DNA of 64,000 nt from Hoplostethus atlanticus. Taxonomy: Eukaryota; Chordata; Actinopteri; Trachichthyiformes; Trachichthyidae. The notes beneath the pieces were generated by a model that searched no databases, was not told the DNA's origin, and worked only from the letters and a program-made list of their open reading frames with translations. Made by a program: the position numbers and the translations under genes. The stretch is taken from positions 3,576,231 to 3,640,230 of the forward strand of contig JAXDDX010000042.1 in NCBI GenBank assembly GCA_034670405.1, given 5' to 3'. Position 1 is the first letter of the stretch, and each line of letters opens with the position of its first letter. This document shows, piece by piece, positions 1 through 11,179 of the stretch.

Positions 1-781
1 CGGGGTACCATGACCACGAAGCTCTGGCTGGAGTACCAGGATCACGAAACTCTGGCTGGAGTACCAACTGAGAAAGATCTTAGATCTGTGATCATCACAG
101 GATAGACCAAAGTCATTTTTAGGAAGTAGTCATTGTCTTTTGTTAAACTGAGTTGAAGAGATGGTCCAGTGGTAGATATTACAGGGCTCATCAGAACCCC
201 ATGTGTTGTTAATAAGGAGGCATTTTTTGGGTGTCTCTTCCCCAATACAGCCCTGGTTGGGGAAGAAGAGTGGTTATCAACTTAAGTAGATGCAGTTTTT
301 AGGTCAGGTCTGTTCAGTTCAGTTGTCTTGTGTGTTATTGATTTGTTGACCTCAGTTTAGTTAAAGGACTCAGCTTTAATATTTCTTTTGATGTCCTTTT
401 TCTTTGCTTATGTAGTTTAAATGTTTGCACTTTACTTTGTTACTTTGCTTTTTCTAATTTGACTGGGCGAAATAAAGCCTTCATCATCCATCGTCCCTGC
501 CTTTACTGCTGGGTCCCTGACAATTGGTGGCAGCGGTGGGATCTTCAGTAGAGGGCACAAGAGTTTTGGCTTTGTTTTTTCCCCTTTTTTGTGCCAGAAT
601 GCCACGAGGAGGAAAAAAGCAACCAGAAATGGAGACCCGGACAGAGGAATGTGGGGCTACTGGTGGAGCCACTGGCATTGAGGGCAAAGATATGGGGGAA
701 CCAACCATCACTGACCTGGCCAACATCCTTCGTGCTCACATGGGGCAGCAGCAAACACGTGAAGCTAGATGGTCAATGTGA
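1..781 (+). mobile_element. 5' end of a truncated Ty3/Gypsy-type LTR retrotransposon
   Basis: An AATAAA signal lies at 471-476. The LTR-like block ends in ..TGACA at about 522 and is followed directly by a primer-binding-site-like stretch starting TTGGTGGCAGCGG. A gag-like ORF begins at 599. This order (LTR, PBS, leader, gag) is the standard 5' end of a Gypsy element. The left LTR edge was not found and may lie outside the window. Homology is lost at about 775, so pol and the 3' LTR are absent. The tRNA that would prime here was not identified. Confidence 0.65.
599..781 (+). pseudogene. gag N-terminus fragment of the Gypsy element
   Basis: The ATG at 599 opens about 60 codons of hydrophilic sequence with a Lys-rich start (MPRGGKKQ) and the block LANILRAHMGQQQTREARW, which resembles the start of Gypsy gag proteins in fish. 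The likely role of the intact protein is capsid formation. The match breaks off near 775 and the frame stops at 781, so this is a remnant. The family call comes from recognition of the N-terminal block and its position just after an LTR and PBS. Confidence 0.5.
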
Positions 782-2197
<1,416 letters not shown>

Positions 2198-2244
2198 AGT
2201 TTTTGGCCTTCATGTTTTTTATGCAAGTTCAGACTTAGCTTTTA

Positions 2245-4072
2245 CCCACGGTAAAAGTTAGGTCCTTTCCTAACCAAAAACCGTGGGTTGATAGATCCAT
2301 CCGCGACGCTTTGAACGCCCGCACTGCTGCCTATAACTCCGGTCTTGTATCCGGCAACATGGACGAGCACAAGGCAGCGTCCTATGGACTGAGAAGGGCG
2401 GTGAAGGAGGCCAAGAGGAGGTACAGAGACAGAGTGGAGTCGCAGATGGAGCAGCGTGACACCAGACGCCTATGGCAGGGGCTACGGACTATAACAGACT
2501 ACCAGGGCAGACCCCCCGCAATTGTGAGTGCCGACGCATCCCTAGCGGACGACCTGAACTCATTTTATGCACGGTTTGAGGCTAGCATCAACAGCGCTAG
2601 CTCGCCAGCTAACAACAACACTGTTAGCATAGCCAAAGTGAGTTCTACCGCTGGGGATGAACACACACTCTCGGTGACCGAGCACAGTGTGAGGAGGGCT
2701 CTGACGAGGGTGAACACCAGGAAAGCTGCTGGTCCAGATGGCATATCTGGGCGAGTACTGAAGACCTGTGCTAATCAGCTAGCTCCAGTGTTCACCACTA
2801 TATTCAACATCTCCCTGGCTGAGTCTGTGGTCCCCGCCTGCTTCAAGAGATCCACTATTGTCCCTGTGCCCAAGAATGCTTCTCCAGCATGCTTGAATGA
2901 TTATCGACCGGTGGCCCTCACCTCGGTGGTCATGAAATGCTTCGAGAGGCTGATTAAGGACTACATCTGCGCCTTCCTCCCTTGCTCCATAGACCCGCTG
3001 CAGTTTGCTTATCGTCCAAACAGATCCACGGATGATGCTGTCTCCCAGGTACTGCACACCACACTCTCTCATCTGGACAGCCGGAAGGGGGGCTATGTGA
3101 GACTGCTGTTCATTGATTATAGTTCAGTTTTCAACACCATAGTCCCCACCAGACTGGCTGGCAAGTTGATTGAGCTGGGACTGAACACCCCCCTGTGTGC
3201 CTGGATCCTGGACTTCCTGACCGCCAGGCCCCAGGTGGTCAGGGTGGGCAGACACACCTCCAACCCCCTCACCCTGAACACAGGATCCCCCCAGGGTTGC
3301 GTCCTCAGCCCCCTACTGTACTCCGTGTACATACATGACTGTGTGGCCAGGTTCAGCTCCAACTCCATCATTAAGTTTGCGGATGACACAGTGGTGGTGG
3401 GCCTGATCTCCAACAACGACGAGAAGGCCTACCTGGAGGAAGTTGCTGATCTGTCACTCTGGTGCCAGGACAACAGCCTCCTCTTGAACGTCACCAAAAC
3501 TAAGGAGCTGATTGTGGACTTTAGGAGGACACAACAACAGAGGACGTACTCACCATTGGGGATTAATGGAACTACTATGGAGAGGGTGAGCAGGTATAAA
3601 TACCTGGGAGTCCACATCACTGAAGATCTGACATGGACAACACACACTGACACTCTGGTGAGAAAGGCGAGGCAGCGCCTTTACCACCTCAGGCAGCTGA
3701 GGAAATTCAAAGTCTCCCGGAGGATCCTTCAGTCCTTCTACTCTGGAGCTGTAGAGAGCATCCTGACAGGAAGCATCACTGCCTGGTTTGGCAACAGCTC
3801 CGCTCAGGACAGGAAGGCTCTGCAGAGAGTAGTGCGTTCGGCTGAACGATTTCCCTTACCATTTCCAAAGTGCTCTTACTGTATATATTGTGTTTTTTTT
3901 TTTATATAAGAGCTCTTACTGTAATTACTGTAATACTGTAAATACTGTGTACTGTTGCCCTTTTGCACATTCCCAATGAGCATTGCCACTTTTCATTTCA
4001 CTACACACCCCGTGTGTGTATGTGACAAATAAAGTTCTTGAATCTTGAATCTTGAATCTACAGTTAATATTG
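2245..4072 (+). mobile_element. 5'-truncated Rex1-like LINE, copy 1
   Basis: The left end at about 2245 corresponds to the middle of the full ORF seen on the minus strand at 39872-42838, so about half the element is missing at its 5' side. The 3' end has a short UTR with an AATAAA signal and a tail of three TTGAATC units (about 4033-4060), a microsatellite-type tail of the CR1/L2/Rex1 group. About 300 bases are deleted internally near 3850 compared with the copy at 43654-44510. The element begins about 50 bases after the Myc stop codon. Confidence 0.8.
2311..3909 (+). pseudogene. reverse transcriptase part of a Rex1-like LINE ORF
   Basis: The reading frame carries non-LTR RT blocks in order: [70 protein letters not shown] and the catalytic FADDT. 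The endonuclease half is missing (5' truncation). The last ~20 residues, Phe- and Ile-rich, are not native: a deletion after the conserved AER fuses the frame to the 3' UTR. The protein would copy element RNA at a nicked target, but without the endonuclease this copy cannot be autonomous. Rex1/Babar-like is my best clade call within CR1/L2/Rex1. Confidence 0.8.
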
Positions 4073-4973
4073 CATGCAAATGCAAAAGGATTAAGGTTCT
4101 TGGAATCTTTTGGATCTCAATTGTCTGGATGTTCAAACCCAGTTGTTTTCAGTGTTCGGTTTTCCATTATGTTCCTAGATTCTTTTGAAATATAAAGACG
4201 TTTCTTCTTGAATTTGTGTCTTTCATTCCATTGCAAAACACTTCACATTTGCTCATCATTCAATCAATGTTAGCCAAAACCCACATTAATGCATGCTGTG
4301 ATTTCAGGAAGTGCAGGATGCAATATTGTGGTTTACTTTAATGAATGAACAACAAAAATAGCCACACAAATCAGTGCAGTCAAGTATTTTGCATAGAGTC
4401 CTGTACTGAAGCTGATGTCATGGAGTGTTCAGGTTTTTAATCTTGATGACATTCTGATAAACAGCTCCATTGGCCTGCTTGTAATTTAATTTGTTTTGTT
4501 TTATCATTTCTTAGTGTTATGCCAGTTTCTTCAAAACAATCTCTCCATTTGTGAGTGATGTATGAGGTTTGTGGGCAGCTGATCCATCTGATCTGGTCAG
4601 AGCCTGGCTGCTCTCCTCGGTCCTCCAAGACTTTGAACAGCAGAGGGCGCTCCAAGCCCGTTCAATTTCCCACACTATAGCAGAGGAAGGGCAGTTCCAT
4701 GGAAATGCAGTAGCTGTTCCCATCTGATATGATGTCTTTAAGACAATATAAGACAATAATAAGACAACAATTACAAAAGAACAGGAATACATGTTACTAT
4801 ACACATTAAATAAATGATAAACACCAGAAAACACACAACATTCCACCTCACAATAAAAAATAAACACAACATTTAGGGACACACATGCCCAAGGCATTCT
4901 GCATACACATGATAACTACATCAAATTGTATACCATGAGTGATTGACATCAATGTGTAGCTGCATTATTACAG
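4073..4973. other. no recognised gene
   Basis: AT-rich sequence with no ORF that I recognise. A minus-strand open stretch at 4517-4897 has no known domain. Nothing supports an RNA gene or a complete mobile element here. Confidence 0.5.
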
Positions 4974-5438
4974 ATCAACAGTAAAGCAGGTATTGTAAAT
5001 GTGAATTTGTACGACAGGATGACTGAGAAAAATCCACTGACAGCACGTGACTGCTTGGCTGTGCTGAGGGCTGGCAGGAAGGACTTCTGCGCAGTCATTG
5101 GAAAGGTGTACCCAAATGACAGCACCCTGGAGTTGACGGAGTGCAGCTTTGTCACATACTATCTCCAGGCAGTGGTCATCCTGAAGCACCTCCAACGACC
5201 AGGCGTGGTGGAGCACATGACTGTGAGTATTATTGTACTCTTTTTGTCTCCATTGTTAGTAAATTTCACCTGACATTTTTGCAATTACCTTTATTAATTA
5301 ATGATATATACTTGTTTTGTGCAGGTACAGGAGTGGATTCTTAGGAAGACAAACGAGATGGGCGCAGTTGTTGGAGTCAAGGAGCACAAGACTTCAGCAC
5401 AACAAGTGACCACATTTGCCCTGTCTCAGGAGGAGCTT
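4974..5438 (+). pseudogene. two-exon fragment of an unidentified multicopy-type gene
   Basis: A 3' splice site (TTATTACAG) at 4973 opens an exon (4974-5220) that stays in frame and contains KNPLTARDCLAVLRAG and CSFVTYYLQAVVILKHLQRPG. It is followed by GTGAGT at 5221. A second acceptor (TTTTGTGCAG) at 5324 opens exon 2 (5325-5438), in the same phase, with VQEWILRKTNEMG, KEHKT and QQVTTFALSQEEL, followed by GTAAGT. Consistent phase and good splice sites argue for genuine coding ancestry. The style resembles large predicted proteins repeated across fish genomes, but I cannot name the family. No further exons were found before the EPS15L1 copy begins at 5634. Confidence 0.45.
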
Positions 5439-5633
5439 GTAAGTTCTTAACTTTTGTGGGTGACAGTCACGATCACATCTTTTAAACATGGACAGAAAAA
5501 TATAATATAAGACTGTGGCAGACTCGGGGGAGGGAGGGTGGTAGGCTTAGGCTGGACTCAGCGGCTGCGGCCAATTAAGGCTGAGTGCAGCGGGGCTTTT
5601 TTAACCTGTGTGTGTGGATGTGTGTGGTCCAGG

Positions 5634-7312
5634 TCATGCGTTTGACATCTTGGCCTTGCTGAGGGCGATGGCCAGCTCCAGGTCTTCCTGCTCCTGCTGC
5701 CTGAGCCTCTTTAGGCGCTCTCGCTCGGCACGCTCACTCTCCCGCTTCGCCCACTCCAACTGCTGGGCCTCATTCCCAAACTTGACTTTATCGGATCTTG
5801 ATGCCGAGGATGGGGCGAATGGGTCTTTGCCGCTAAATGGGTCTCCCAGGCTTTTTTACTCTGAAAGGGGTCGATGGGGTCACCCCCGAACGGCTGGAAG
5901 GGGTCACAGGGTTTGGAGGGGTCGCTCACACCGAACTGCTGCCAAATGGGTCCAACGTACCGAACAGGTCTGATCCATTGGGTTTTGGGCTGGTTGAAGA
6001 GAATGGATCACTGCTTGTAAAATGACTCGTCTGCTTGGAAGGTAACGTGACACTTTTACTGAAGGGGTCTGGCGTGGAGAAGGGATCCGTCTTTGCGGTC
6101 TTCTTAAAGAAATCTTCTGACGAGGCCTTAAACGGATCTGTCTGTCGGAACGTCGTCTCCCCCGAAAGGATCTGTGGACGCCGGCTGCTTTGCAAAAGGA
6201 TCGTTTTGGAAAGGGTCACCTTTAAAGGGGTCTGATTTGAAGGGTTCTTCAGAGTGGAAGGGGTCAGTGTGAAGCTCCTGGGGCTGGCTATTGAACACAG
6301 ATGGCTTCACCTTGAATGGATCCTCCTGTACGGCCCTCACCATGGGCGGAATCCACCATTCTCTCTGTCGCTGAACCCCTCGCTCATGTCAGCCAGGTTG
6401 GCCATGCTGCCTCCATGGGTTCCGTTCAAGGTGCTGTTGTACTGCTCAATGCTTTTAGATACTTCCTGTTGGCTGTCCTGGATCTGGGACAGCTTACTGT
6501 GAGCCTGGTTGATCTCATCCTGTGTGGCCTTCAGCGACTTGATGATGGTTCAAGGTTCAAGGTTCAAGGTTATCTTTATTATCCCCGAGGGGCAATTTGT
6601 TTTGCAGCCAGCAGTATCCACATAACCATCAGACAACAAAATAAATAGACAACACATACAATATAAAAATCACATTGAGTTATTTAAAAGGCCAATGGCA
6701 GCAGGAACAAATGAGTTCTTAAGTCTATTGGTCCTGCATCTTGGCAGATTATATCTGCAGCCAGACGGAAGCAACTTGAACTCGGACAGGGGGTGGCTAG
6801 GATCAGCCAGGATTGACTGGGCCTTCTTCAAAGTCCTAACCTGAGAAAGGTCATTCAAGGTCTCCAGTTGGATCTTGCCAGCGGCCAGGCTCTGCTCCAG
6901 CTGGTTCTTATCTTGCTGCAGGTGGCCCAGGTCAGCCTTGGCCCGGCTCAGCTCCTCCTCCTGGCTCTGCAGGTCTGACTCCTGGGAGTGGATCTGGCTC
7001 TGGAGGGATGAGATCATCTGAGACTCCTCCTGGCATTTCATCCTGACTTCGTTCAGCATGTCCTCTAGTTTGTGTTTCTGCTGGTCCATCTCCTCCAGGC
7101 AGTCCTGGGCATCTTGTTTCTGAGCCTCCAGCTCCTGCAGGCTAGCCGTCTCTCTGTCCAGGTCGTTCTGCATCTCCTGCACATCTGCAGTCTTATTTCT
7201 GATGGCCTCCTCGGTCTCTCTGATATCCTGCTCCAGAGTGTACTTCTCCCTCTGCAGTTGGGCGATCTCCTGGCTGATGTCCTCCAGCTTCTTGATGCCG
7301 GTAAACTCCCCA
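5634..7312 (-). pseudogene. eps15l1: EPS15L1 retropseudogene (coiled coil, DPF repeats, C-terminal UIM)
   Basis: EPS15L1 is a clathrin-coat adaptor that binds AP-2 through DPF motifs and ubiquitin through C-terminal UIMs. Read on the minus strand, 7312-6858 encodes the coiled coil starting [19 protein letters not shown]. After an inserted L2 fragment the reading resumes at 6548 with [12 protein letters not shown]. From 6340 to 5710 come many DPF repeats ([22 protein letters not shown]), and 5780-5634 encodes LEWAKRESER..EQEDLELAIALSKA and a TGA stop. The run is intronless where the parent gene should have several introns, and the frame shifts repeatedly, so it is a processed copy. The 5' half (EH domains) is missing. 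No poly(A) tract is evident after the stop. Isoleucine/valine choices match EPS15L1 better than EPS15. Confidence 0.85.
6549..6857 (-). mobile_element. L2-type LINE 3' end inserted in the EPS15L1 pseudogene
   Basis: On the minus strand the sequence encodes the typical L2/CR1 C-terminal block ([40 protein letters not shown]), then a short UTR with AATAAAGATAACC and a tail of CTTGAAC-type repeats at 6549-6570. The host reading breaks between QLETL and IIKSL with only a GGT repeated at both junctions, so the insertion is close to clean and younger than the retrocopy. Confidence 0.8.
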
Positions 7313-7316
7313 CACG

Positions 7317-7706
7317 TTACATTGTGGCCCCTTTAGTTACTGAAAAGCAGCCTTTCACGCCAACGGCAGCTCTGTTAACTGCAAGCGAGCCACTCAGCTT
7401 ACGGCTAGCGTCATTTGTTCGAGTTTTTTGACATTTGCTAGAAGAAGGGAGCTGCACATTCTCAGCATCTTTGATCATGTAGTTCATCCCTTGTGCTTTG
7501 TTGGTTTTTGCAAAGAAACCATCAATTGTTGAGATGGAATATGGCGTCACAGTCAGGGGATAGCACATCAGGTCAGAGATGCTGATTTGTGACCTTAGTA
7601 GCTGTGATTTGATGAAGATCTGAAAGATAAATCCACTTGTGGCCTTATACTCGATCACTTTCTGGTTTGATGCCACAAGCTTCCTTTTAGGTGTGGTGCA
7701 AGACAT
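7317..7706 (-). pseudogene. N-terminal-type fragment of an unnamed multicopy fish ORF
   Basis: The minus-strand frame contains YKATSGFIFQIFIKSQLL, SISDLMCYPLTVTPYSI and TIDGFFAKTNKAQG. These blocks resemble the middle of long predicted proteins repeated across fish genomes, whose later part contains the LHAFTG block found on the plus strand at 7805-8140. I cannot name the family or its transposition mechanism. The frame ends around 7400 in unrelated residues. The opposite orientation of the two halves implies an inversion. Confidence 0.45.
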
Positions 7707-7741
7707 TGTCTTGAATTTGTTCCTCTTGATAGGTTCTTTTT

Positions 7742-8470
7742 TTGTAAGAAGTCGATCAGCTATGCCAGAAGAGGTGCGCTATGATGTGCTGAATGCTCTG
7801 AAAAATGGCCAAACTCAAAAAGAAGAGTTCATCCGTGATCGACTTTTCAGCTCTGCTGGCCTTGCATGCCTTCACTGGTACCGACTGCAGTTCAGCATTC
7901 AAAGGCAAAGGAAAGGTGCGACCGATCAAGTTCCTGAATCAGAATTCAAAGTTCATGCAGATCTTTGCTGCAGTGGGGAACTCTTGGGAGCTTGATGAGC
8001 TTGTGCTCAGTGGTGCTGAAGAGTTCACCTGTCGCCTCTATGGCTTTGGTCCTCGAGTCAAGCAAGTTGATGAGGCAAGACAGATTAAGGTCAAGAAGAT
8101 TTGTGGCTCAAGCCTCCAGCTTCGACCATGTCTCCATTGATTTTCAACCTTTCCAACTTGCAAGAGGGTCCTCTTGCAGCACATGAAAAGAGTCAACTTC
8201 CAAGTATGCATCTGGAAAAGGGCTCATGAACACTTCCCAGAAATCCCATCCCCTCTTGACCAAGGGTTTCATGTCAACTTTGAAAATGGCAAGCTAGAAC
8301 CACTATGGTTTGAGGGTGACGTCATCCCCAAAGCCCTCGTTGATGTATTGGCTGAAGAGGGGACAGACGAGGATGACCTACTTGATGAAATCCATACAAA
8401 TATGGATGATGATGAGGATGAAAATTATGCATATGACGATGATTTGATGATTTTGATGATGACCTGTTAA
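7742..8470 (+). pseudogene. C-terminal-type fragment of the same unnamed multicopy ORF
   Basis: Frame 7805-8140 contains LLALHAFTGTDCSSAFKGKG, a block seen in many predicted fish proteins of unknown function, followed by a segment ending FTCRLYGF. A shift near 8130 moves the reading to 8174-8470 with MKRVNFQVCIWKRAHEHFPE, GKLEPLWFEGDVIPKALVDV and an Asp/Glu-rich tail, as in the C-terminus of the same proteins. The broken frame marks it as a remnant. Its upstream half appears to be the inverted fragment at 7317-7706. Confidence 0.45.
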
Positions 8471-9961
8471 AATCCACCTGATCGGCGGTACACCGGATCA
8501 GGGTTAAGGTTTGGGGACGCCAGTGACACCACAAACTAAAAACTCACTAGCTCCCATAAAGTTTGGCCCACAGGTCTAACATTTTACACAGATGTAGTTG
8601 ACATGATGTAAAAGGTATGTGGTTATTTTCACCAGGGACTTGATGCTCCCTTGTCTTTGGCTTTTTCCTGTTGTTGTTTCTCCCTTTGGCTGTATTTAGA
8701 GTGTTTATCTAGGTCTGTTGTTAAATGTTAAGTACTTAGGTGCACATTGATTTGCAATATTCATAACTACTGGTGGTTGGCTTCTTGATCACATGGTAGT
8801 TATGCTAGTCTGTATTGTGACTGTACACTACTTGAGTGTATTGGTTTGGACAAGCTATCTGTATACAACATAAAAATAATTTGAATACCATTTAAAAGCA
8901 TTTGTTTTCCTACTGTAGTATTCACTTTTCATGTTCTTCACTTCAGATAGCAGTAGTAGCAGTACATATGAACATATTGTTAGATGCAAGAAATATGCTT
9001 ACCCCCATCTGGAATGCTAGTGACTGAAAATTCTGTTTTCTCCGGTTTTGAGGTATAGTGAAGAATTTTGGCCACAGCAAGTGTAATTTACAAGATAGAA
9101 AGGTCATATTGGGCTCAAATTGAAGCTTATGAACTTGGGAGGTTTTCTATATACAAGTGAGGCAGTGACATTCACCATAAAGTGCTGGGAAATAATCTTT
9201 TTTGCTGAGAATTTGTCAAGCGGACAGTCATTTTTTTTGTCTTTTTGGGGATGTTGTGGGTGATATTTAAAAATAGAATGGCAGCAAGCCCCAGAATCTT
9301 ATTTTTCTACTATCCCCTTTGTTTCAGGATACTCCCTGCCAAATTTCATACTTGTATGACTATTTATGCCATTGTAGTACCTTATTATTTGCATTTACAT
9401 CATTTCGCCAGAAACATGTCCCAAAAAATGTTTTTTTGGCCCCCTGAGACCAAACGGCCCCTACTTAGGGGTGCTCGTTATCAACTTGTGATGGCCCAAA
9501 GTATAGGCTAACAGGAAATAAGGTAGCAGAAAACATCCTGAGTGCTGGACCTGGCTCCCGGCCTAAAATAGATTGAAATATGGAATACGAACCAAAAATG
9601 AGGAAGAGTGACACCTAGTGGCCAAAGTCAAATCTGGAAGTGCAATTTGGAATATGGAAGAGAAATCTGGACGTCTAACCCTAACCCTATAAAAAAATAA
9701 AAAAATAAAAATAAAAAAAAGCCATGCTCTCTCGTCCATCTTGCAATAGTTTTCCCTCCTGCAGATTACTCAGGCTGCGGTGAACTACACTGGACCCACT
9801 CAACTACCACAACAGAGGAAACAACACCAGGATCAGAGACCAACCAGGAAGAAGACAACGACACATATTCACAGCCCAACCTCCTTTGTTTATTCCATCT
9901 CCTTAACATCTCAACTGTCTGCAATTGTCTTTAAACTCCATTTTGCTTTATCCTTATATAC
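8471..9961. other. no recognised gene; AT-rich intergenic sequence
   Basis: No ORF with a recognisable domain. One short CTAACCCTAACCCT stretch (about 9676-9690) is followed by A-rich runs. It may contain old repeat debris, but I see no terminal repeats or target duplications. Confidence 0.5.
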
Positions 9962-10250
9962 TAGGCCTAACCCTGATCTTATTACTCAACTTAACCTCTC
10001 TGACTACCCTATGTCACATCTTAACCCTCTTTAAACTTCCATTTTTTCTTATCCTCTAAAACTATCCCTAAACCTGATCTTATTACTTAACTTAACCTCT
10101 CTGACTGCCCTATGCCACATCTTAACCATCTTTAAACCTCCATTCTTTTCACCTGTAATAAACTATACCTAAACCCGATCTTATGACTTAACCTCTCTGA
10201 CTGCCCTATGCCACACCTTAACTTGATTTTTTATTTTTCATCAGCCTATA
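9962..10250. repeat. tandem repeat, about 100-bp unit, nearly three copies
   Basis: The block CTTAACCTCTCTGACTGCCC with the preceding CCTAAACCTGATCTTATTAC recurs from about 9962, 10070 and 10167, each followed by CCCTATGYCACAYCTTAACC. Units differ by substitutions and small deletions, and the third is shorter. This looks like a minisatellite rather than a mobile element. Confidence 0.7.
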
Positions 10251-10332
10251 TCTTTTTAACCATCCCTATTATTCTACACTTCGCTTCAAACATTCTTTTC
10301 TAACCCTCACTGTGAAAAGAAGAACAGCATGG

Positions 10333-10576
10333 AGCCAGCCAGGCCAGACACCAGGATGTGGCTTAACAATGATCGTCACCCTCAACAAAGGCCCACCAGG
10401 GATCCCTCTCTCACCCCACCTTGTGGAGAAGATGAGTGAGACACGTGATTACACAGCCTGAGAGACAGAGGGCTAACCCCGCCCACCAGCCAGGCCAGAC
10501 ACCAGGACGTGGCTTAACGATGATCGTCACCCTCAACAACCCCACCCACCAGCCAGGCCAGACACCAGGACGTGGT
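10333..10576. repeat. short-period repeat that forms the Kolobok target
   Basis: The phrase CAGGCCAGACACCAGGAYGTGG occurs three times (about 10340, 10492, 10554). The first two are followed by CTTAACRATGATCGTCACCC; the third is cut at its TTAA by the transposon at 10577. The right flank of that transposon (16273 onward) continues the same repeat, including the GGCCCACCAGGGATCCCTC block also present at 10390. Confidence 0.75.
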
Positions 10577-10817
10577 TTAAAGGGGGGGTATTGTACTAAT
10601 TTGGGCTATTTAAAACTGTTCCTGGGGGTCTTGAAAAGATGTTTGTGAAGTCTATATCAAAAAAAATCCTAAAACCAGCTTCTGTGGTGTGTTTCAGTCT
10701 CTCATTTTCTCCATTGTAAAGAACAGGCTGTTTTGAGGGGGTGGAGTAGTATGTAATGAGCATGTGCTCTGATTGGCCGCCTCACGACCAATCAAACTGA
10801 AGCAGGACACAAAGTAA

Positions 10818-11130
10818 CCTGTAAAGTAAAAAAAATGTCACTACCTCAATTTTTCATTTGTTGTGTTTCAATTGTACTAGGAATTAAGAATAATAAATGG
10901 GTGTGTGTGTTAAACATATGGAAAGTTGTGTCTGTGTTCACTGGCTTGGATGTGCACTCTCTGTTCTTGGCCTTGGGAAACTTCCGCGTGAAGACCGGGT
11001 CACCAGCAGATGTTGTGGCTTGGGGATGGTCAGCATCTTCAACCCAACACATACAAAGCTGGGGTGCATAAAAGAAGAGAAATACATGTTATTTCTCACC
11101 ACTCAAGGAAAAGTGTCGCAGCATATGCTG
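10818..11130 (-). repeat. partial duplicate of a Kolobok transposase exon with deletion
   Basis: 10820-11045 repeats the intron-exon block at 11342-11600 with roughly three quarters of bases shared: the encoded PQATTSAGDPVFTRKFP parallels PQATTRAGDPLFKVQFP. From about 11050 the duplicate continues with TACAAAGCTGGGGTGC and following intron bases that correspond to 12554-12640. The duplicate therefore joins the start of one exon to the end of the next, a deletion derivative lying between the last transposase exon and the left terminus. Confidence 0.7.
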
Positions 11131-11179
11131 CAAATTACCTGATGCCGAAGGCATGTACATGGGGTTCAGACCGCGTCTT

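Noticed and set aside
4437-4897. Minus-strand frames as a gene
   Set aside because: No recognised domain, no splice structure and low-complexity hydrophobic content.
5608-6648. Plus-strand frames over the EPS15L1 region
   Set aside because: The minus strand encodes recognisable DPF repeats and a UIM; the plus frames have no domain.
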